Of a DNA stretch of 60,429 bases, positions 27,814-35,974 are shown piece after piece (position 1 is the first letter of the stretch; each line of letters begins with the position of its first letter). The notes under the pieces were generated by a model. That model ran no database searches and was not told the DNA's origin. It was given only the letters and a program-made list of their open reading frames with translations. The translations under genes were made by a program, and so were the position numbers. This DNA is from Streptomyces sp. CBMA29 (GTDB lineage Bacteria > Actinomycetota > Actinomycetes > Streptomycetales > Streptomycetaceae): assembly GCF_014596445.1 (NCBI RefSeq), contig NZ_MECL01000155.1, positions 1 through 60,429 of the forward strand, written 5' to 3'.

Positions 27814-28773
27814 ATGCACGTAACTCAGCGGCGAAACGGGGGCCTCGGGCTCGCTCTGGTGTCCGCCTTCGCCTTCGGCGGCTCGGGCGTCGCCGCCAAA
27901 CCGCTGATCGAATCAGGGCTCGACCCGCTGCACGTGGTCTGGATGCGCGTCGCGGGCGCCGCGCTCATCCTGCTCCCCGTCGCCCTGCGCCACCGCGAAC
28001 TGCCCCGCCGCAGGCCGGGACTGATCCTCGGATTCGGCCTCCTCGGCATCACCGGCTGCCAGGCCCTGTACTTCGTGGCCATCTCCCGCATCCCGGTCGG
28101 CGTCGCCATCCTCGTCGAATTCCTCGGCCCCGCCCTGCTGTTGGGCTGGGTCCGCTTCGTCCAGCGCCGTCCCGTCAGCCGGTCCGCCGCCCTGGGCGTC
28201 GTCCTGGCCATCGCCGGCATGGCGGCCGTCGTCGAGATCTGGTCCGGCCTGGCCTTCGACCCGCTCGGCCTGCTCCTCGCCTTCGGCGCCGCCTGCTGCC
28301 AGGTCGCCTACTTCGTCCTCGCCGACGACGGCGCCGAGCGCGGGGACGCGCCGGAACCCATCGCCGTCATCGCCTACGGCCTCCTCGTCGGCACCGTCGT
28401 CCTCTCGGTCGTCGCCCGCCCCTGGAACATCGACTGGGCGATCATCTGGCAGCAGTCCGCGCTCGGCGAGCGCGAGGTCCCCGCCGTTCTCCTCGTCGCC
28501 TGGATCGTCCTCGTCTCCACCGTCGTCGCCTACCTCGCCGGTGTCCTCGCCGTCCGCCGCCTCACCCCTCAGATCGCCGGGGTCGTCGCCACCCTCGAAG
28601 CCATCGTCGGCACCGTCCTCGCCTGGGTCCTCCTCGACGAGCACCTGGGCGCCGCCCAGGTCGTCGGCGGCGCCCTCGTCCTGGCGGGAGCCTTCACGGC
28701 CCAGACGGCGAGCCGCGCCAAGCCGGCGGCGACGCCGGACCCGCTCCCGGAACCGGACCTGGCCGACGCCTGA
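27814..28773 (+). CDS. EamA/DMT-family transporter (first of three)
   Basis: This 319-residue inner-membrane protein has ten predicted helices in two EamA repeats (GLALVSAFAFGGSGVAAKPL; later GVVATLEAIVGTVLAWVLLDE), the drug/metabolite transporter pattern. The phrase VGVAILVEFLGPALL resembles RhtA-type amino-acid exporters. Substrate is unknown. It starts 12 nt after the Clp R-domain gene, so the two are probably co-transcribed. Confidence 0.88.
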   Translation: MHVTQRRNGGLGLALVSAFAFGGSGVAAKPLIESGLDPLHVVWMRVAGAALILLPVALRHRELPRRRPGLILGFGLLGITGCQALYFVAISRIPVGVAILVEFLGPALLLGWVRFVQRRPVSRSAALGVVLAIAGMAAVVEIWSGLAFDPLGLLLAFGAACCQVAYFVLADDGAERGDAPEPIAVIAYGLLVGTVVLSVVARPWNIDWAIIWQQSALGEREVPAVLLVAWIVLVSTVVAYLAGVLAVRRLTPQIAGVVATLEAIVGTVLAWVLLDEHLGAAQVVGGALVLAGAFTAQTASRAKPAATPDPLPEPDLADA

Positions 28774-29320
28774 GCCCTCCCGGGGGGTTCGCCGCCGGGT
28801 CACCGCAGGGCGGTGGGGTGCGTCGGTAGCTCAGCTCTGCGGCGAGCCCCCCCGTGGGGGCGCCTTGGGTAAGGGAGCCGTTGCGGCGGACGGTTGTGCG
28901 TGAGCTCACTGTGGCGGCGAACCGTGCGTGGGAGCCCCCTTGCGCAAACTCACCGCGATCCCCTCTTTTTGCCGCCCTCTCGCCTCCGGCGGCTTAAATC
29001 CGGTGTCGACGGTCGATCGTGCTCGCTCCCTCGTTCCTCGGTCACTGTGCGCGTTCTCCCTTTCGACACCGGCGCCGCCTTTGGCTCGCTGGCTACCGGC
29101 GAACCCACCTACGCAGAGGTGCCCCAGGGGTGCGCGTAAGCTCTCCCCATGCATCTCACCGTTCTCCCGCCTCCTGCCGTCTGACGCGGGCGGCGACATT
29201 TCGGAAGACCTGGGGCCGGACCCGGCGCGGTGACTCGCGTTCGAGGTGAACGGCCGGGTCGTCGCTGTCCGCATATGGCGACCGGCGACCTCACCCCACC
29301 TCTTCCGCGGGAGAATTCTC
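28774..29320. other. 547-bp intergenic region without a recognisable gene
   Basis: I find no credible coding sequence. Codon use in all open frames is unlike the neighbours, and T-rich runs (CCCCTCTTTTTGCC at 28961) are unusual here. Structured elements include a short hairpin (GCCCCCCCGTGGGGGC, around 28846-28861), the palindrome GTGAGCTCAC (28900-28909) and an 11-bp inverted pair GGTTCGCCGCC (28787-28797) / GGCGGCGAACC (28913-28923). It must also contain the promoter of the next EamA gene. Confidence 0.6.
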
Positions 29321-30301
29321 GTGTCACTCACGCATGTCCACACCCCGGCCGACGCTGCCCTGTCGACGAACCGGGGCCTGATCTATGTCGTTTTCGCGGC
29401 CACCGCCTGGGGCACGGCGGGCGCCGCGGCGGCGCTGTTGTACGACGGGAGCGGGCTCGGCCCGCTGTCGCTGACCTTCTGGCGCGCGGTCGGCGGCTTT
29501 CTGCTGCTGTTGGCGGTACGCGCGGTGCGTCCGGCCGCCGCGGTGCGGGTGGTGCGGGCGGAGCCGCGGCGGCGCAAGGCGGTGCGGATCCTGGTCACCG
29601 GCGCGGGGCTGACGCTCTTTCAGGCCGCGTATTTCTGCGCGGTGAAGTCCACCGGGCTGGCCGTGGCCACGGTGGTGACGCTCGGCTCGGGCCCGGTGCT
29701 GATCGCGGTCGTGGCGCGGCTGGCGATGGGGGAGCGGCTCGGGCGCGGCGGTACGGCGGCCGTGGCGGGCGCGCTCGGCGGCCTCGCGGTGCTGGTGCTG
29801 GGCGACGGCGGCACGGGCGTACGGCCGCTCGGTGTGCTGCTCGCGGTGCTGTCCGCCACGGGGTACGCGGCGATCACGCTGCTCACCCGGTGGCTGGGGC
29901 GCACCGGCTCCGCGGGCGACCCGCTGGACACCTCGCTGTGGTCGTTCGGCATCTGCGCGGTGGCGCTGCTGCCCGCGGCCTGGGCCGAAGGGCTGTTGCC
30001 GCAGGCGGCGGGGCTCGGCCGTACGGTGCTGCTGCTCTGCTATCTGGCGTCGGTCCCGACGGCCGCCGCGTACGGGCTGTACTTCGCGGGCGCCGCGGTG
30101 CTGCGGGCAGCGACCGTCTCGGTGATCGCCCTGATCGAACCGGTCTCGGCGGCCGTCATCGCCGTGGCACTGCTCGGTGAACACCTCACGGCCGCGACGG
30201 TGACCGGCACCGTGATCCTGCTGGTGGCCGTGACCGGTCTCGGTCTTGAGGAGGCCAGGTCCGCGTCGGCGGCGCGGAGGGCGGCGCCCGTCGTGGGGTG
30301 A
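29321..30301 (+). CDS. EamA/DMT-family transporter (second of three)
   Basis: This is a 326-residue ten-helix exporter-like protein with two EamA repeats (GLIYVVFAATAWGTAGAAAALL; VLRAATVSVIALIEPVSAAVIAVALLGEHL, quoted in part). VSVIALIEPVSAAVIA is the family signature of the second repeat. GTG at 29321 has GGGAG at 29309-29313. It converges on the PaiB-type gene 4 bp away. Substrate unknown; related but not identical to the transporter at 27814. Confidence 0.87.
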   Translation: MSLTHVHTPADAALSTNRGLIYVVFAATAWGTAGAAAALLYDGSGLGPLSLTFWRAVGGFLLLLAVRAVRPAAAVRVVRAEPRRRKAVRILVTGAGLTLFQAAYFCAVKSTGLAVATVVTLGSGPVLIAVVARLAMGERLGRGGTAAVAGALGGLAVLVLGDGGTGVRPLGVLLAVLSATGYAAITLLTRWLGRTGSAGDPLDTSLWSFGICAVALLPAAWAEGLLPQAAGLGRTVLLLCYLASVPTAAAYGLYFAGAAVLRAATVSVIALIEPVSAAVIAVALLGEHLTAATVTGTVILLVAVTGLGLEEARSASAARRAAPVVG

Positions 30302-30305
30302 GCCC

Positions 30306-30992
30306 TCAGGCGCCGGTCCCGGCGTCGGCCGCCGCGGACAGGCGGCGGATCTGATGGGTACGGGCCGCCGCGTCGTGCGGCCCGTCCCGGTCCGCGAGCA
30401 GGTCCATCACGCGCCGCCGCAACTGCTCCGGCTTGTTGCCGCCGTACTTGAACTTCGCCCGTACGTCGGTGACGTCGAGGCGCACACCGCGGATGCCGGG
30501 CAGCATGCGTCCGAACGGCTCCTGGCCAGGTTCCACGGGCGCGGTGCCGCCTCGCGGCTGGAAGTGGCCGACCTGGCGTCGCAGGAGGTCGGCCTTGAGC
30601 TGGGGGTCGTCCACGATGTGGGCGGTGCAGTACAGCAGGACTGCGGTGTAGAAGCTGGTGGGTGTGCCGTGTTCCGTGGGGGCGCCCTCGGGCGTGTGCC
30701 AGGGGCCGGGGATGAACGTGTAGTCGTCCACGACACTGAGCGTGACCCGCGGGCTTGCCTCCAGCGCTCGCCAGATCGGGTTCGGGCGGGCGAGGTGCGT
30801 GACGGCCTCGCCCAGCCCGGCCGGGCCGGGACCGTCGGCGCCGGCCCGCGGGTCGTAGGCGAAGTGCAGCGGCTGGACGAACGGCGGCTCTCCGTCGAGG
30901 CCGTTGACGGTGAGCTGGCCGAAGTCGTGTACGGCCAGCCACTCCCGCCACTCGCTGTCGGAGGTGGGCGCGTCCCAGGGGTGGATCAGCAT
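30306..30992 (-). CDS. PaiB-family FMN-binding negative transcriptional regulator
   Basis: The 228-residue protein has a flavin-reductase-like split barrel and matches PaiB: MLIHPWDAPTSDSEWREWLA, FVQPLHFAYD, HLARPNPIWRAL, VVDDYTFIPGPW and the end motif AKFKYGGNKPEQLRR are family phrases. Bacillus PaiB affects sporulation and protease genes, but the mechanism is not established. It is the second gene of a minus-strand pair, 10 bp after a PNPOx-family gene. Confidence 0.86.
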   Translation of the reverse strand: MLIHPWDAPTSDSEWREWLAVHDFGQLTVNGLDGEPPFVQPLHFAYDPRAGADGPGPAGLGEAVTHLARPNPIWRALEASPRVTLSVVDDYTFIPGPWHTPEGAPTEHGTPTSFYTAVLLYCTAHIVDDPQLKADLLRRQVGHFQPRGGTAPVEPGQEPFGRMLPGIRGVRLDVTDVRAKFKYGGNKPEQLRRRVMDLLADRDGPHDAAARTHQIRRLSAAADAGTGA

Positions 30993-31002
30993 GCCGCGGC
31001 CC

Positions 31003-31677
31003 TCACTTTCGCGGCCGGCCGGGCAGGTAGCCGGGCAGCGGTATCGACGGGTCGAGGTCGTCCGCCGGGATCGGGGCGCCGTAGGTCCTGGCGACCGGGA
31101 CCACGCCGGTCCAGTAGGGGAGCGAGACGTCCTCCGGCTCGTCGTTGGGGCCGCCGGTGCGGAGCTTCGCCGACACCTCCAGCAGGTCGAGCCGGATGAC
31201 GGCGGTGGCGGCCAGCTCCTTCGCGTCCGCCCGGCGGGAGTCGGCGGCGCGTCCGGGCACGGCCTGCTCGACGATCGCGTCCAGCGCGAGCGACCGCTCG
31301 GCCGGGTCGGTCACCTGGTGGGCGATGCCGTGCACCACCACCGAGCGGTAGTTGATCGAGTGGTGGAAGGCGGAGCGGGCCAGCACCAGGCCGTCGACGT
31401 GGGTGACGGTGAGGCAGACCGCGAGCCCGTCGTCGGCCCGTGCCCCGCGCAGCGGCCGGGACCCGGTCGAACCGTGTACGTACAGCCGCTCGCCCGACCT
31501 GGCGTAGAGCGTCGGCAGCACGACCGGCGCGCCGTCCCGGACGAAGCCGAGGTGGCACACATAGCCCTCGTCCAGGATGCCGTGCACCATCTCCCGGTCG
31601 TACGCGGCGCGTTCGCGGCTGCGGGTCGGGACGGTGCGGTCGGTGGGCGGATATCCGACGGGAGGTGCGGAGGCCAT
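31003..31677 (-). CDS. Pyridoxamine 5'-phosphate oxidase family protein
   Basis: This is a 224-residue split-barrel FMN protein of the nitroimidazole-resistance/PNPOx-like group. VHGILDEGYVCHLGFVRDGAPVVLPTLYAR is the first sheet, GSTGSRPLRG the FMN phosphate-binding segment, and SINYRSVVVHG a later strand. It is divergent from the MocR-type regulator at 31713 with only 35 bp between the starts, so MocR control is likely. ATG at 31677 has AAAGGA 8 nt upstream. Confidence 0.87.
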   Translation of the reverse strand: MASAPPVGYPPTDRTVPTRSRERAAYDREMVHGILDEGYVCHLGFVRDGAPVVLPTLYARSGERLYVHGSTGSRPLRGARADDGLAVCLTVTHVDGLVLARSAFHHSINYRSVVVHGIAHQVTDPAERSLALDAIVEQAVPGRAADSRRADAKELAATAVIRLDLLEVSAKLRTGGPNDEPEDVSLPYWTGVVPVARTYGAPIPADDLDPSIPLPGYLPGRPRK

Positions 31678-31689
31678 GGCGAGATCCTT

Positions 31690-31705
31690 TGCACTAGTGC
31701 ATAAT
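31690..31705. promoter_or_regulatory. Divergent promoter and palindrome between PNPOx and MocR genes
   Basis: TGCACTAGTGCA (31690-31701) is a perfect 12-bp palindrome. It abuts CATAAT (31700-31705), a -10-like hexamer placed 7 nt before the GTG start of the MocR gene; the opposite strand of the same AT stretch reads TATTAT, a -10 for the PNPOx gene. One operator could therefore control both directions. Confidence 0.62.
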
Positions 31706-31712
31706 AAGGTTT

Positions 31713-33062
31713 GTGCTAGGAGATTACCGGATCACAGGTCGGGGCGCATCGGATATCGCCGCCAGCGTCGAGAGCGCGGTCGGCACGGGTGCGCTGCGGC
31801 CCGGTGAGGCGCTGCCGCCGCTGCGGGCGCTGGCCCAGGAGTTGGACGTCAACCCGAACACCGTGGCCGCCGCCTACCGGCTGCTGCGCGACCGCGGGGT
31901 GATCGAGACGGCGGGGCGGCGCGGTAGCCGGGTCCGGTCGCGGCCCGCCACCGCGCCCCGCGACGAGATCCGGATCGACGTCCCGGCGGGCGTCCGCGAC
32001 ATCGCCTCCGGCAACCCCGACCTCGCACTGCTGCCGCCGCTCGACGGTGCGCTCGCCGCCGCCGCTGCCCGCCACGCGGAGGCCCCCGCGCTCTACGGGG
32101 CCGTCCCGGTCGATCCCGAACTGGCGGCGGCGGCCCGCGCCGCGTTCGACGCGGACGGCGTTCCCGGCGGGCCGATCGGCATCACCTCCGGCTCGCTCGA
32201 CGCCATCGAGCGCGTCCTGGCCGCCCATCTGCGGCCCGGCGACGCCGTGGCCGTCGAGGACCCCGGCTGGGGCAGCACCCTCGACCTCGTCCCGGCGATG
32301 GGGCTGCGCGCCGTCCCGGTTGGAGTGGACGACGAGGGACCGCTCACCGAGGACGTGGCACGGGCCCTGCGGGCGGGCGCGCGGGCGCTCGTCGTCACCG
32401 ACCGGGGGCAGAATCCGACCGGCGCGGCCGTCTCGGCCGCCCGCGCCCGCGAGTTGCGCGCCCTGCTCGCCGGCCACCGGCAGGTGCTGGTCATCGACGA
32501 CGACCACGTACACGGTCTTGTCGACCTGCCGCTGCACTGCCTGTCCGGGGTCACCGACCACTGGGCGCTGGTCCGCTCCACCGCCAAGGCGTACGGCCCC
32601 GACCTGAGGCTCGCGCTCTACACCGGCGACGCCGTGACCGTCGACCGCGTGCGCGGGCGGCACCGCCTCGGCGCCGGATGGGTCAGCCACCTGCTACAAC
32701 GGGCCGTCGTCCACCTCTGGGAGTCCGGCGCCGTCGATCCGGCCCGCACCGCGCGGTCCTACGGCGAGCGGCGCGACGGGCTGGTGCGGGCCCTGGCCGA
32801 GCGCGGGATCACCGCGCACGGCCGCAGCGGCATGAACGTATGGGTGCCGGTCAGTGACGAGACCGGCGCGGTGGCCGGACTGCTCCAGCGCGGCTGGGCG
32901 GTGGCGCCCGGCGCCCGCTTCCGGCTGGCCTCCCCGCCGGGCATCCGGCTGACCGTCTCCGCGCTCGCCCCCGCCGACGTCCTCCCGCTGGCCGACGCCG
33001 TCGCCGCCGTACTGCGCCCGGCGGGGCCGGGCACGGCGTCAGGCGCGGGCCGCTACGGCTGA
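31713..33062 (+). CDS. MocR-type (GntR/aminotransferase) transcriptional regulator
   Basis: The 449-residue regulator fuses a GntR winged helix (ALPPLRALAQELDVNPNTVAAAYRLL, residues about 30-65) to a fold-type I aminotransferase domain. PLP-site motifs are present: NPTG, VIDDDHV and STAKAYGPDLRLA with the Schiff-base Lys. PdxR-like members of this family activate vitamin B6 genes in response to PLP. Here the divergent neighbour is a PNPOx-family gene, so regulation of a flavin or B6 function is inferred. The GTG start appears leaderless. The 3' end overlaps the convergent EamA gene by 10 bp. Confidence 0.91.
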   Translation: MLGDYRITGRGASDIAASVESAVGTGALRPGEALPPLRALAQELDVNPNTVAAAYRLLRDRGVIETAGRRGSRVRSRPATAPRDEIRIDVPAGVRDIASGNPDLALLPPLDGALAAAAARHAEAPALYGAVPVDPELAAAARAAFDADGVPGGPIGITSGSLDAIERVLAAHLRPGDAVAVEDPGWGSTLDLVPAMGLRAVPVGVDDEGPLTEDVARALRAGARALVVTDRGQNPTGAAVSAARARELRALLAGHRQVLVIDDDHVHGLVDLPLHCLSGVTDHWALVRSTAKAYGPDLRLALYTGDAVTVDRVRGRHRLGAGWVSHLLQRAVVHLWESGAVDPARTARSYGERRDGLVRALAERGITAHGRSGMNVWVPVSDETGAVAGLLQRGWAVAPGARFRLASPPGIRLTVSALAPADVLPLADAVAAVLRPAGPGTASGAGRYG

Positions 33063-34198
33063 GCCCTGACGGCCGTCACGGGTACGTTCGCTCCGGGCTC
33101 GGCCGCGGACCGGGGCTCCGCGGCGGGCAGCGCGTCCTCCGTCCGTATCAGTGTCTGGAGCTGGACCTCGGCCGCCACGGGTACGGCGACCATTTCCGGT
33201 TCCGGTTCCGGTGTGGGCACGGCCTTGGGGCGGCGCTGGGTGAGGGCCGCGCCGACCAGGATGACGGCGGCGCCGAGCGGCTCGTTCCAGCTCAGTGCCT
33301 CGCCGAGCAGCAGGACACCGGCGGCGGTGGCCACGATCGGGATGAGGTAGGTGACCATCGAGCCGATCGTCGGCCCCTTCTCCGCGACCAGGCCGTACTG
33401 GATGAGGAAGGCGAAACCGGTGCCGAGCGCGCCCAGCGCCAGCACCGACAGCACCGACGTGAGCGGATACGAGTCGGGCATCGACGTGAAGAACGGTGTG
33501 ACCAGCAGCAGTTGCGCGGTGCCGATGCTCAACTGGCTCGCGGACATCGCCAGGTGGGAGCTGCCTGTGCCGGACAGGGTGCGGCGCACGTACGCCCAGC
33601 CGACCGCGTAGCTGAAGGCCGCGGTGAGCGCCATGATCGTGCCCTTGGGGTCCTGTCCCGAGAAGCCCTGCCAGGCGCCGAGCACGGTCAGCACGCCGAT
33701 GAAGCCGAGGCCGACACCCGCGAAGCGCTGCCGCGAGGGCCGGTCCTCCGACAGCGCGACCACGGACACCAGCATCGAGAACAGCGGCGTCGCCGCGTTG
33801 CATATCCCCGCCAGCATCGACGGGATGGTCTGCTCGGAGTAGGCGAACAGCGAGAACGGCAGCGAATTGAGCAGGACCGCGGCGACCGTCAGGTGCAGCC
33901 AGACGCGCGGTCCGCGCGGCAGCCGCTCGCGCTTGACCGCGACGGCCACGGCCAGCACCGCCGTGCCGAAGACCATCCGGCCGAGGGTGACCTGGAGGGG
34001 CGCGAACGCCTCGTTGCCCACCTTCATGAACAGGAAGCTGAAGCCCCAGACCAGGCCGAGCGCGGCGAAGCGGATCCGCCAGTCGACGGTCCCGCGCGGT
34101 ATCCGGCGCGAGGTCCGGACGGAGCGGGGCGAAGAGGAGGCGGGTGTCGGGGAGACGGGAGCGGAAGCGGCTGTCCTGGGCTCGGCGGATGCGGTCAT
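33053..34198 (-). CDS. EamA/DMT-family transporter (third of three)
   Basis: This 381-residue ten-helix transporter has two EamA repeats (AALGLVWGFSFLFMKVGNEA; TYLIPIVATAAGVLLLGEAL). Cytoplasmic extensions flank the core: a Ser/Thr/Pro-rich N-terminus of about 45 residues and an Ala/Pro/Glu-rich C-terminus of about 65. It is divergent from the LysR gene at 34271 with 72 bp between the starts, the common arrangement for a LysR regulator and its target exporter. Confidence 0.88.
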   Translation of the reverse strand: MTASAEPRTAASAPVSPTPASSSPRSVRTSRRIPRGTVDWRIRFAALGLVWGFSFLFMKVGNEAFAPLQVTLGRMVFGTAVLAVAVAVKRERLPRGPRVWLHLTVAAVLLNSLPFSLFAYSEQTIPSMLAGICNAATPLFSMLVSVVALSEDRPSRQRFAGVGLGFIGVLTVLGAWQGFSGQDPKGTIMALTAAFSYAVGWAYVRRTLSGTGSSHLAMSASQLSIGTAQLLLVTPFFTSMPDSYPLTSVLSVLALGALGTGFAFLIQYGLVAEKGPTIGSMVTYLIPIVATAAGVLLLGEALSWNEPLGAAVILVGAALTQRRPKAVPTPEPEPEMVAVPVAAEVQLQTLIRTEDALPAAEPRSAAEPGANVPVTAVRAQP

Positions 34199-34270
34199 GC
34201 GACTACGATGACGCGTTCGACCTCGTAGAACAAGCGAGAATTTGTACACGGACGATGTAGGATCACTAAC

Positions 34271-35176
34271 ATGTTGAGTCTGGAGCGCCTGCGCGTCCTG
34301 CACGCCATCGACACCTACGGTTCGGTGTCCGCCGCGGCGGACATGCTGAGCGTGACGACCTCGGCCGTGTCGCAGCAGATGGCGAAGCTGGAGCGGGAGA
34401 CCGGCCAGTCGCTGCTGACGAAGAACGGCCGGGGCGTGCGGCTGACCGACGCGGGACGGCTGCTGTCCGGGCACGCCGACCGGATACTGTCCCTGGTCGA
34501 GCTGGCGCACGCCGACCTGGAGGCGCACCGGGGCGCCGCCGTCGGCGAACTGCGGACCGGCGCGTTCCCCACCGCCGTCCGCGGCCTGTTCCCCGAGGCC
34601 CTGACCGCGCTGCGGCGCGAGCACCCGCAGCTCAGGACCGTTGTGCACGAGCTGGAGCCGCAGGAGTCGCTGGCCCGGCTGGCCCGCGGCGACATCGACC
34701 TCGCGGTGGTCCTCGACTGGTACAACAAGCCGTTGTCGCTGCCCGGCGGCCTCGCCAAGGCGCCGCTCGTCGACGACATCGTCGACATCGCGCTGCCCGT
34801 GGGGCACCGGCTGGAGGGCTGTGACCAGATCGAGCTGGACGAACTGATCGACGAGGACTGGATCGCCTGGCCCGACGGCGGCTTCTGCAACGAATGGCTG
34901 CTCTTCACCCTGCGCGGCAAGGGCATCGAACCGCGGATCGCGCACCACGCCGAGGAACACGCCACCGTGCTCGCCCTCGTCGCCGCCGGTTTCGGCGTCG
35001 CCGTCATGCCCCGCCTCGGCCGCGACCCGATGCCCGGAGGCGTCCGTATCGCCCCGGTCCAGCACACCATGCGCCGCCATGTCTACGCCGTCTGGCGCGA
35101 GGACGCGGACCGCCGCCCCGCCATCCGCGTGGCGGTCGAGGCTCTGCGCCGCTCGGCGGGACGCGTGGGCGACTGA
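34271..35176 (+). CDS. LysR-family transcriptional regulator
   Basis: The 301-residue protein has an N-terminal winged helix (LERLRVLHAIDTYGSVSAAA, TTSAVSQQMAKLERETGQSL) and a LysR substrate-binding domain (VGELRTGAFPTAVRGLFPEAL, GDIDLAVVLDWYN, GFGVAVMPRLGRD). It is divergent from the third EamA transporter gene and probably regulates it; the co-inducer is unknown. Its 3' side runs into a 24-bp tandem repeat. Confidence 0.92.
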   Translation: MLSLERLRVLHAIDTYGSVSAAADMLSVTTSAVSQQMAKLERETGQSLLTKNGRGVRLTDAGRLLSGHADRILSLVELAHADLEAHRGAAVGELRTGAFPTAVRGLFPEALTALRREHPQLRTVVHELEPQESLARLARGDIDLAVVLDWYNKPLSLPGGLAKAPLVDDIVDIALPVGHRLEGCDQIELDELIDEDWIAWPDGGFCNEWLLFTLRGKGIEPRIAHHAEEHATVLALVAAGFGVAVMPRLGRDPMPGGVRIAPVQHTMRRHVYAVWREDADRRPAIRVAVEALRRSAGRVGD

Positions 35177-35193
35177 CCCCCGGCGAAGCAGCG

Positions 35194-35289
35194 CGGCCCG
35201 TAGTCCGGTCCCGAGCCCGGTCCGCAGTCCGGTCCTGAGCGCGGCCCGTAGTCCGGTCCCGAGCGCGGTCCGCAGTCCGGTCCCGAGCC
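35194..35289. repeat. Four tandem copies of a 24-bp unit
   Basis: Copies begin at 35194, 35218, 35242 and 35266, with a partial fifth. Copies 1 and 3 (CGGCCCGTAGTCCGG...) and copies 2 and 4 (CGGTCCGCAGTCCGG...) alternate, giving a 48-bp higher-order period. The array lies between the lysR stop (35176) and the stop of the convergent PPOX gene (35337). Confidence 0.93.
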
Positions 35290-35336
35290 CGGCCTGAAAC
35301 GCGGTCCGACAGTGAGGCTCGCGCCGCTCGGCGGAT

Positions 35337-35831
35337 TCAGGAACGCCCCGGCTCCGGCCGCGCCGCCGCGGCGGCCATCTTCGTGAAGTCCCACGAGACG
35401 ACCCGCTCCGGTGTCAGCCGCAGCCACGCGTGCCGCCCGTCGTGCGGCATCTCGGACAGGCCGAAATTCCGCTCGGAGAAAAGGCGTTCCGGTGTGTCGA
35501 GTTCGGGGTGCGGCACGCCGGTACGCGGGGCCTCGCCGACGAATTCGACCGTCCCGGACAGCTCGACGCCGCGCAGTTCGCCGTAGTCCTCGCCGTCGTC
35601 CACGACCACGGCGATCCGCGGGTCGCGCCGCAGGTCGGCCCAACGGCGGCTGCGGACCAGGGAGTAGAGCCAGAGCGAGGTGCCGTCCCAGGCGAACCAC
35701 AGGGCGCCCGCGTGCGGACGGCCGTCCGGCGAGACGGTGGCGACCCGGCAGGTGCGGTGCCCGGCGAGGAAGGCGTCGATCTCGGCCGGGCCCATCATGA
35801 TCCTGCGGCCCCGACGCTGGATGGCGGTCAT
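35337..35831 (-). CDS. PPOX-class F420/FMN-dependent split-barrel protein
   Basis: The 164-residue protein belongs to the pyridoxamine-phosphate-oxidase-like family (MMGPAEIDAFLAGHRTCRVATVSPDGRPHAG, residues about 12-42, then LWFAWDGTSLWLYS and DPRIAVVVDDG). PPOX-class actinobacterial members often use F420 or heme-derived cofactors; which applies here is not visible. The ATG at 35831 has GGAGGT, though with a short 3-4 nt spacing; the next upstream ATG would include that site in the coding region. Confidence 0.85.
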   Translation of the reverse strand: MTAIQRRGRRIMMGPAEIDAFLAGHRTCRVATVSPDGRPHAGALWFAWDGTSLWLYSLVRSRRWADLRRDPRIAVVVDDGEDYGELRGVELSGTVEFVGEAPRTGVPHPELDTPERLFSERNFGLSEMPHDGRHAWLRLTPERVVSWDFTKMAAAAARPEPGRS

Positions 35832-35946
35832 GGCACCTCCGTGCGCATCGCCCATCGCTGACGAAGAGCTGATCTCACATCAGATCCTCCGCCCGGAATC
35901 ATCCGGCACCGCGCCGCAAGGGTCCAGACCCTGATCCCTTCCGATC

Positions 35947-35967
35947 TGACGGACCGTCAATTATGGT
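35947..35967 (+). promoter_or_regulatory. TGACGGACCGTCA operator-like dyad and -10 of the isochorismatase-fold gene
   Basis: TGACGG-A-CCGTCA (35947-35959) is a perfect dyad with 6-bp arms. TATGGT (35962-35967) follows, 7 nt before the ATG at 35975, so the transcript may be leaderless. The dyad would block the promoter if bound. The same sequence with two changes is at 25648-25660. Confidence 0.55.
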
Positions 35968-35974
35968 GCGCGCC

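Noticed and set aside
35083..35700. Minus-strand frame translating the 24-bp repeats as a GPDxGP-rich peptide.
   Set aside because: It runs across the lysR gene and the PPOX gene in the wrong frame; the repeats lie between two stop codons and are not coding.
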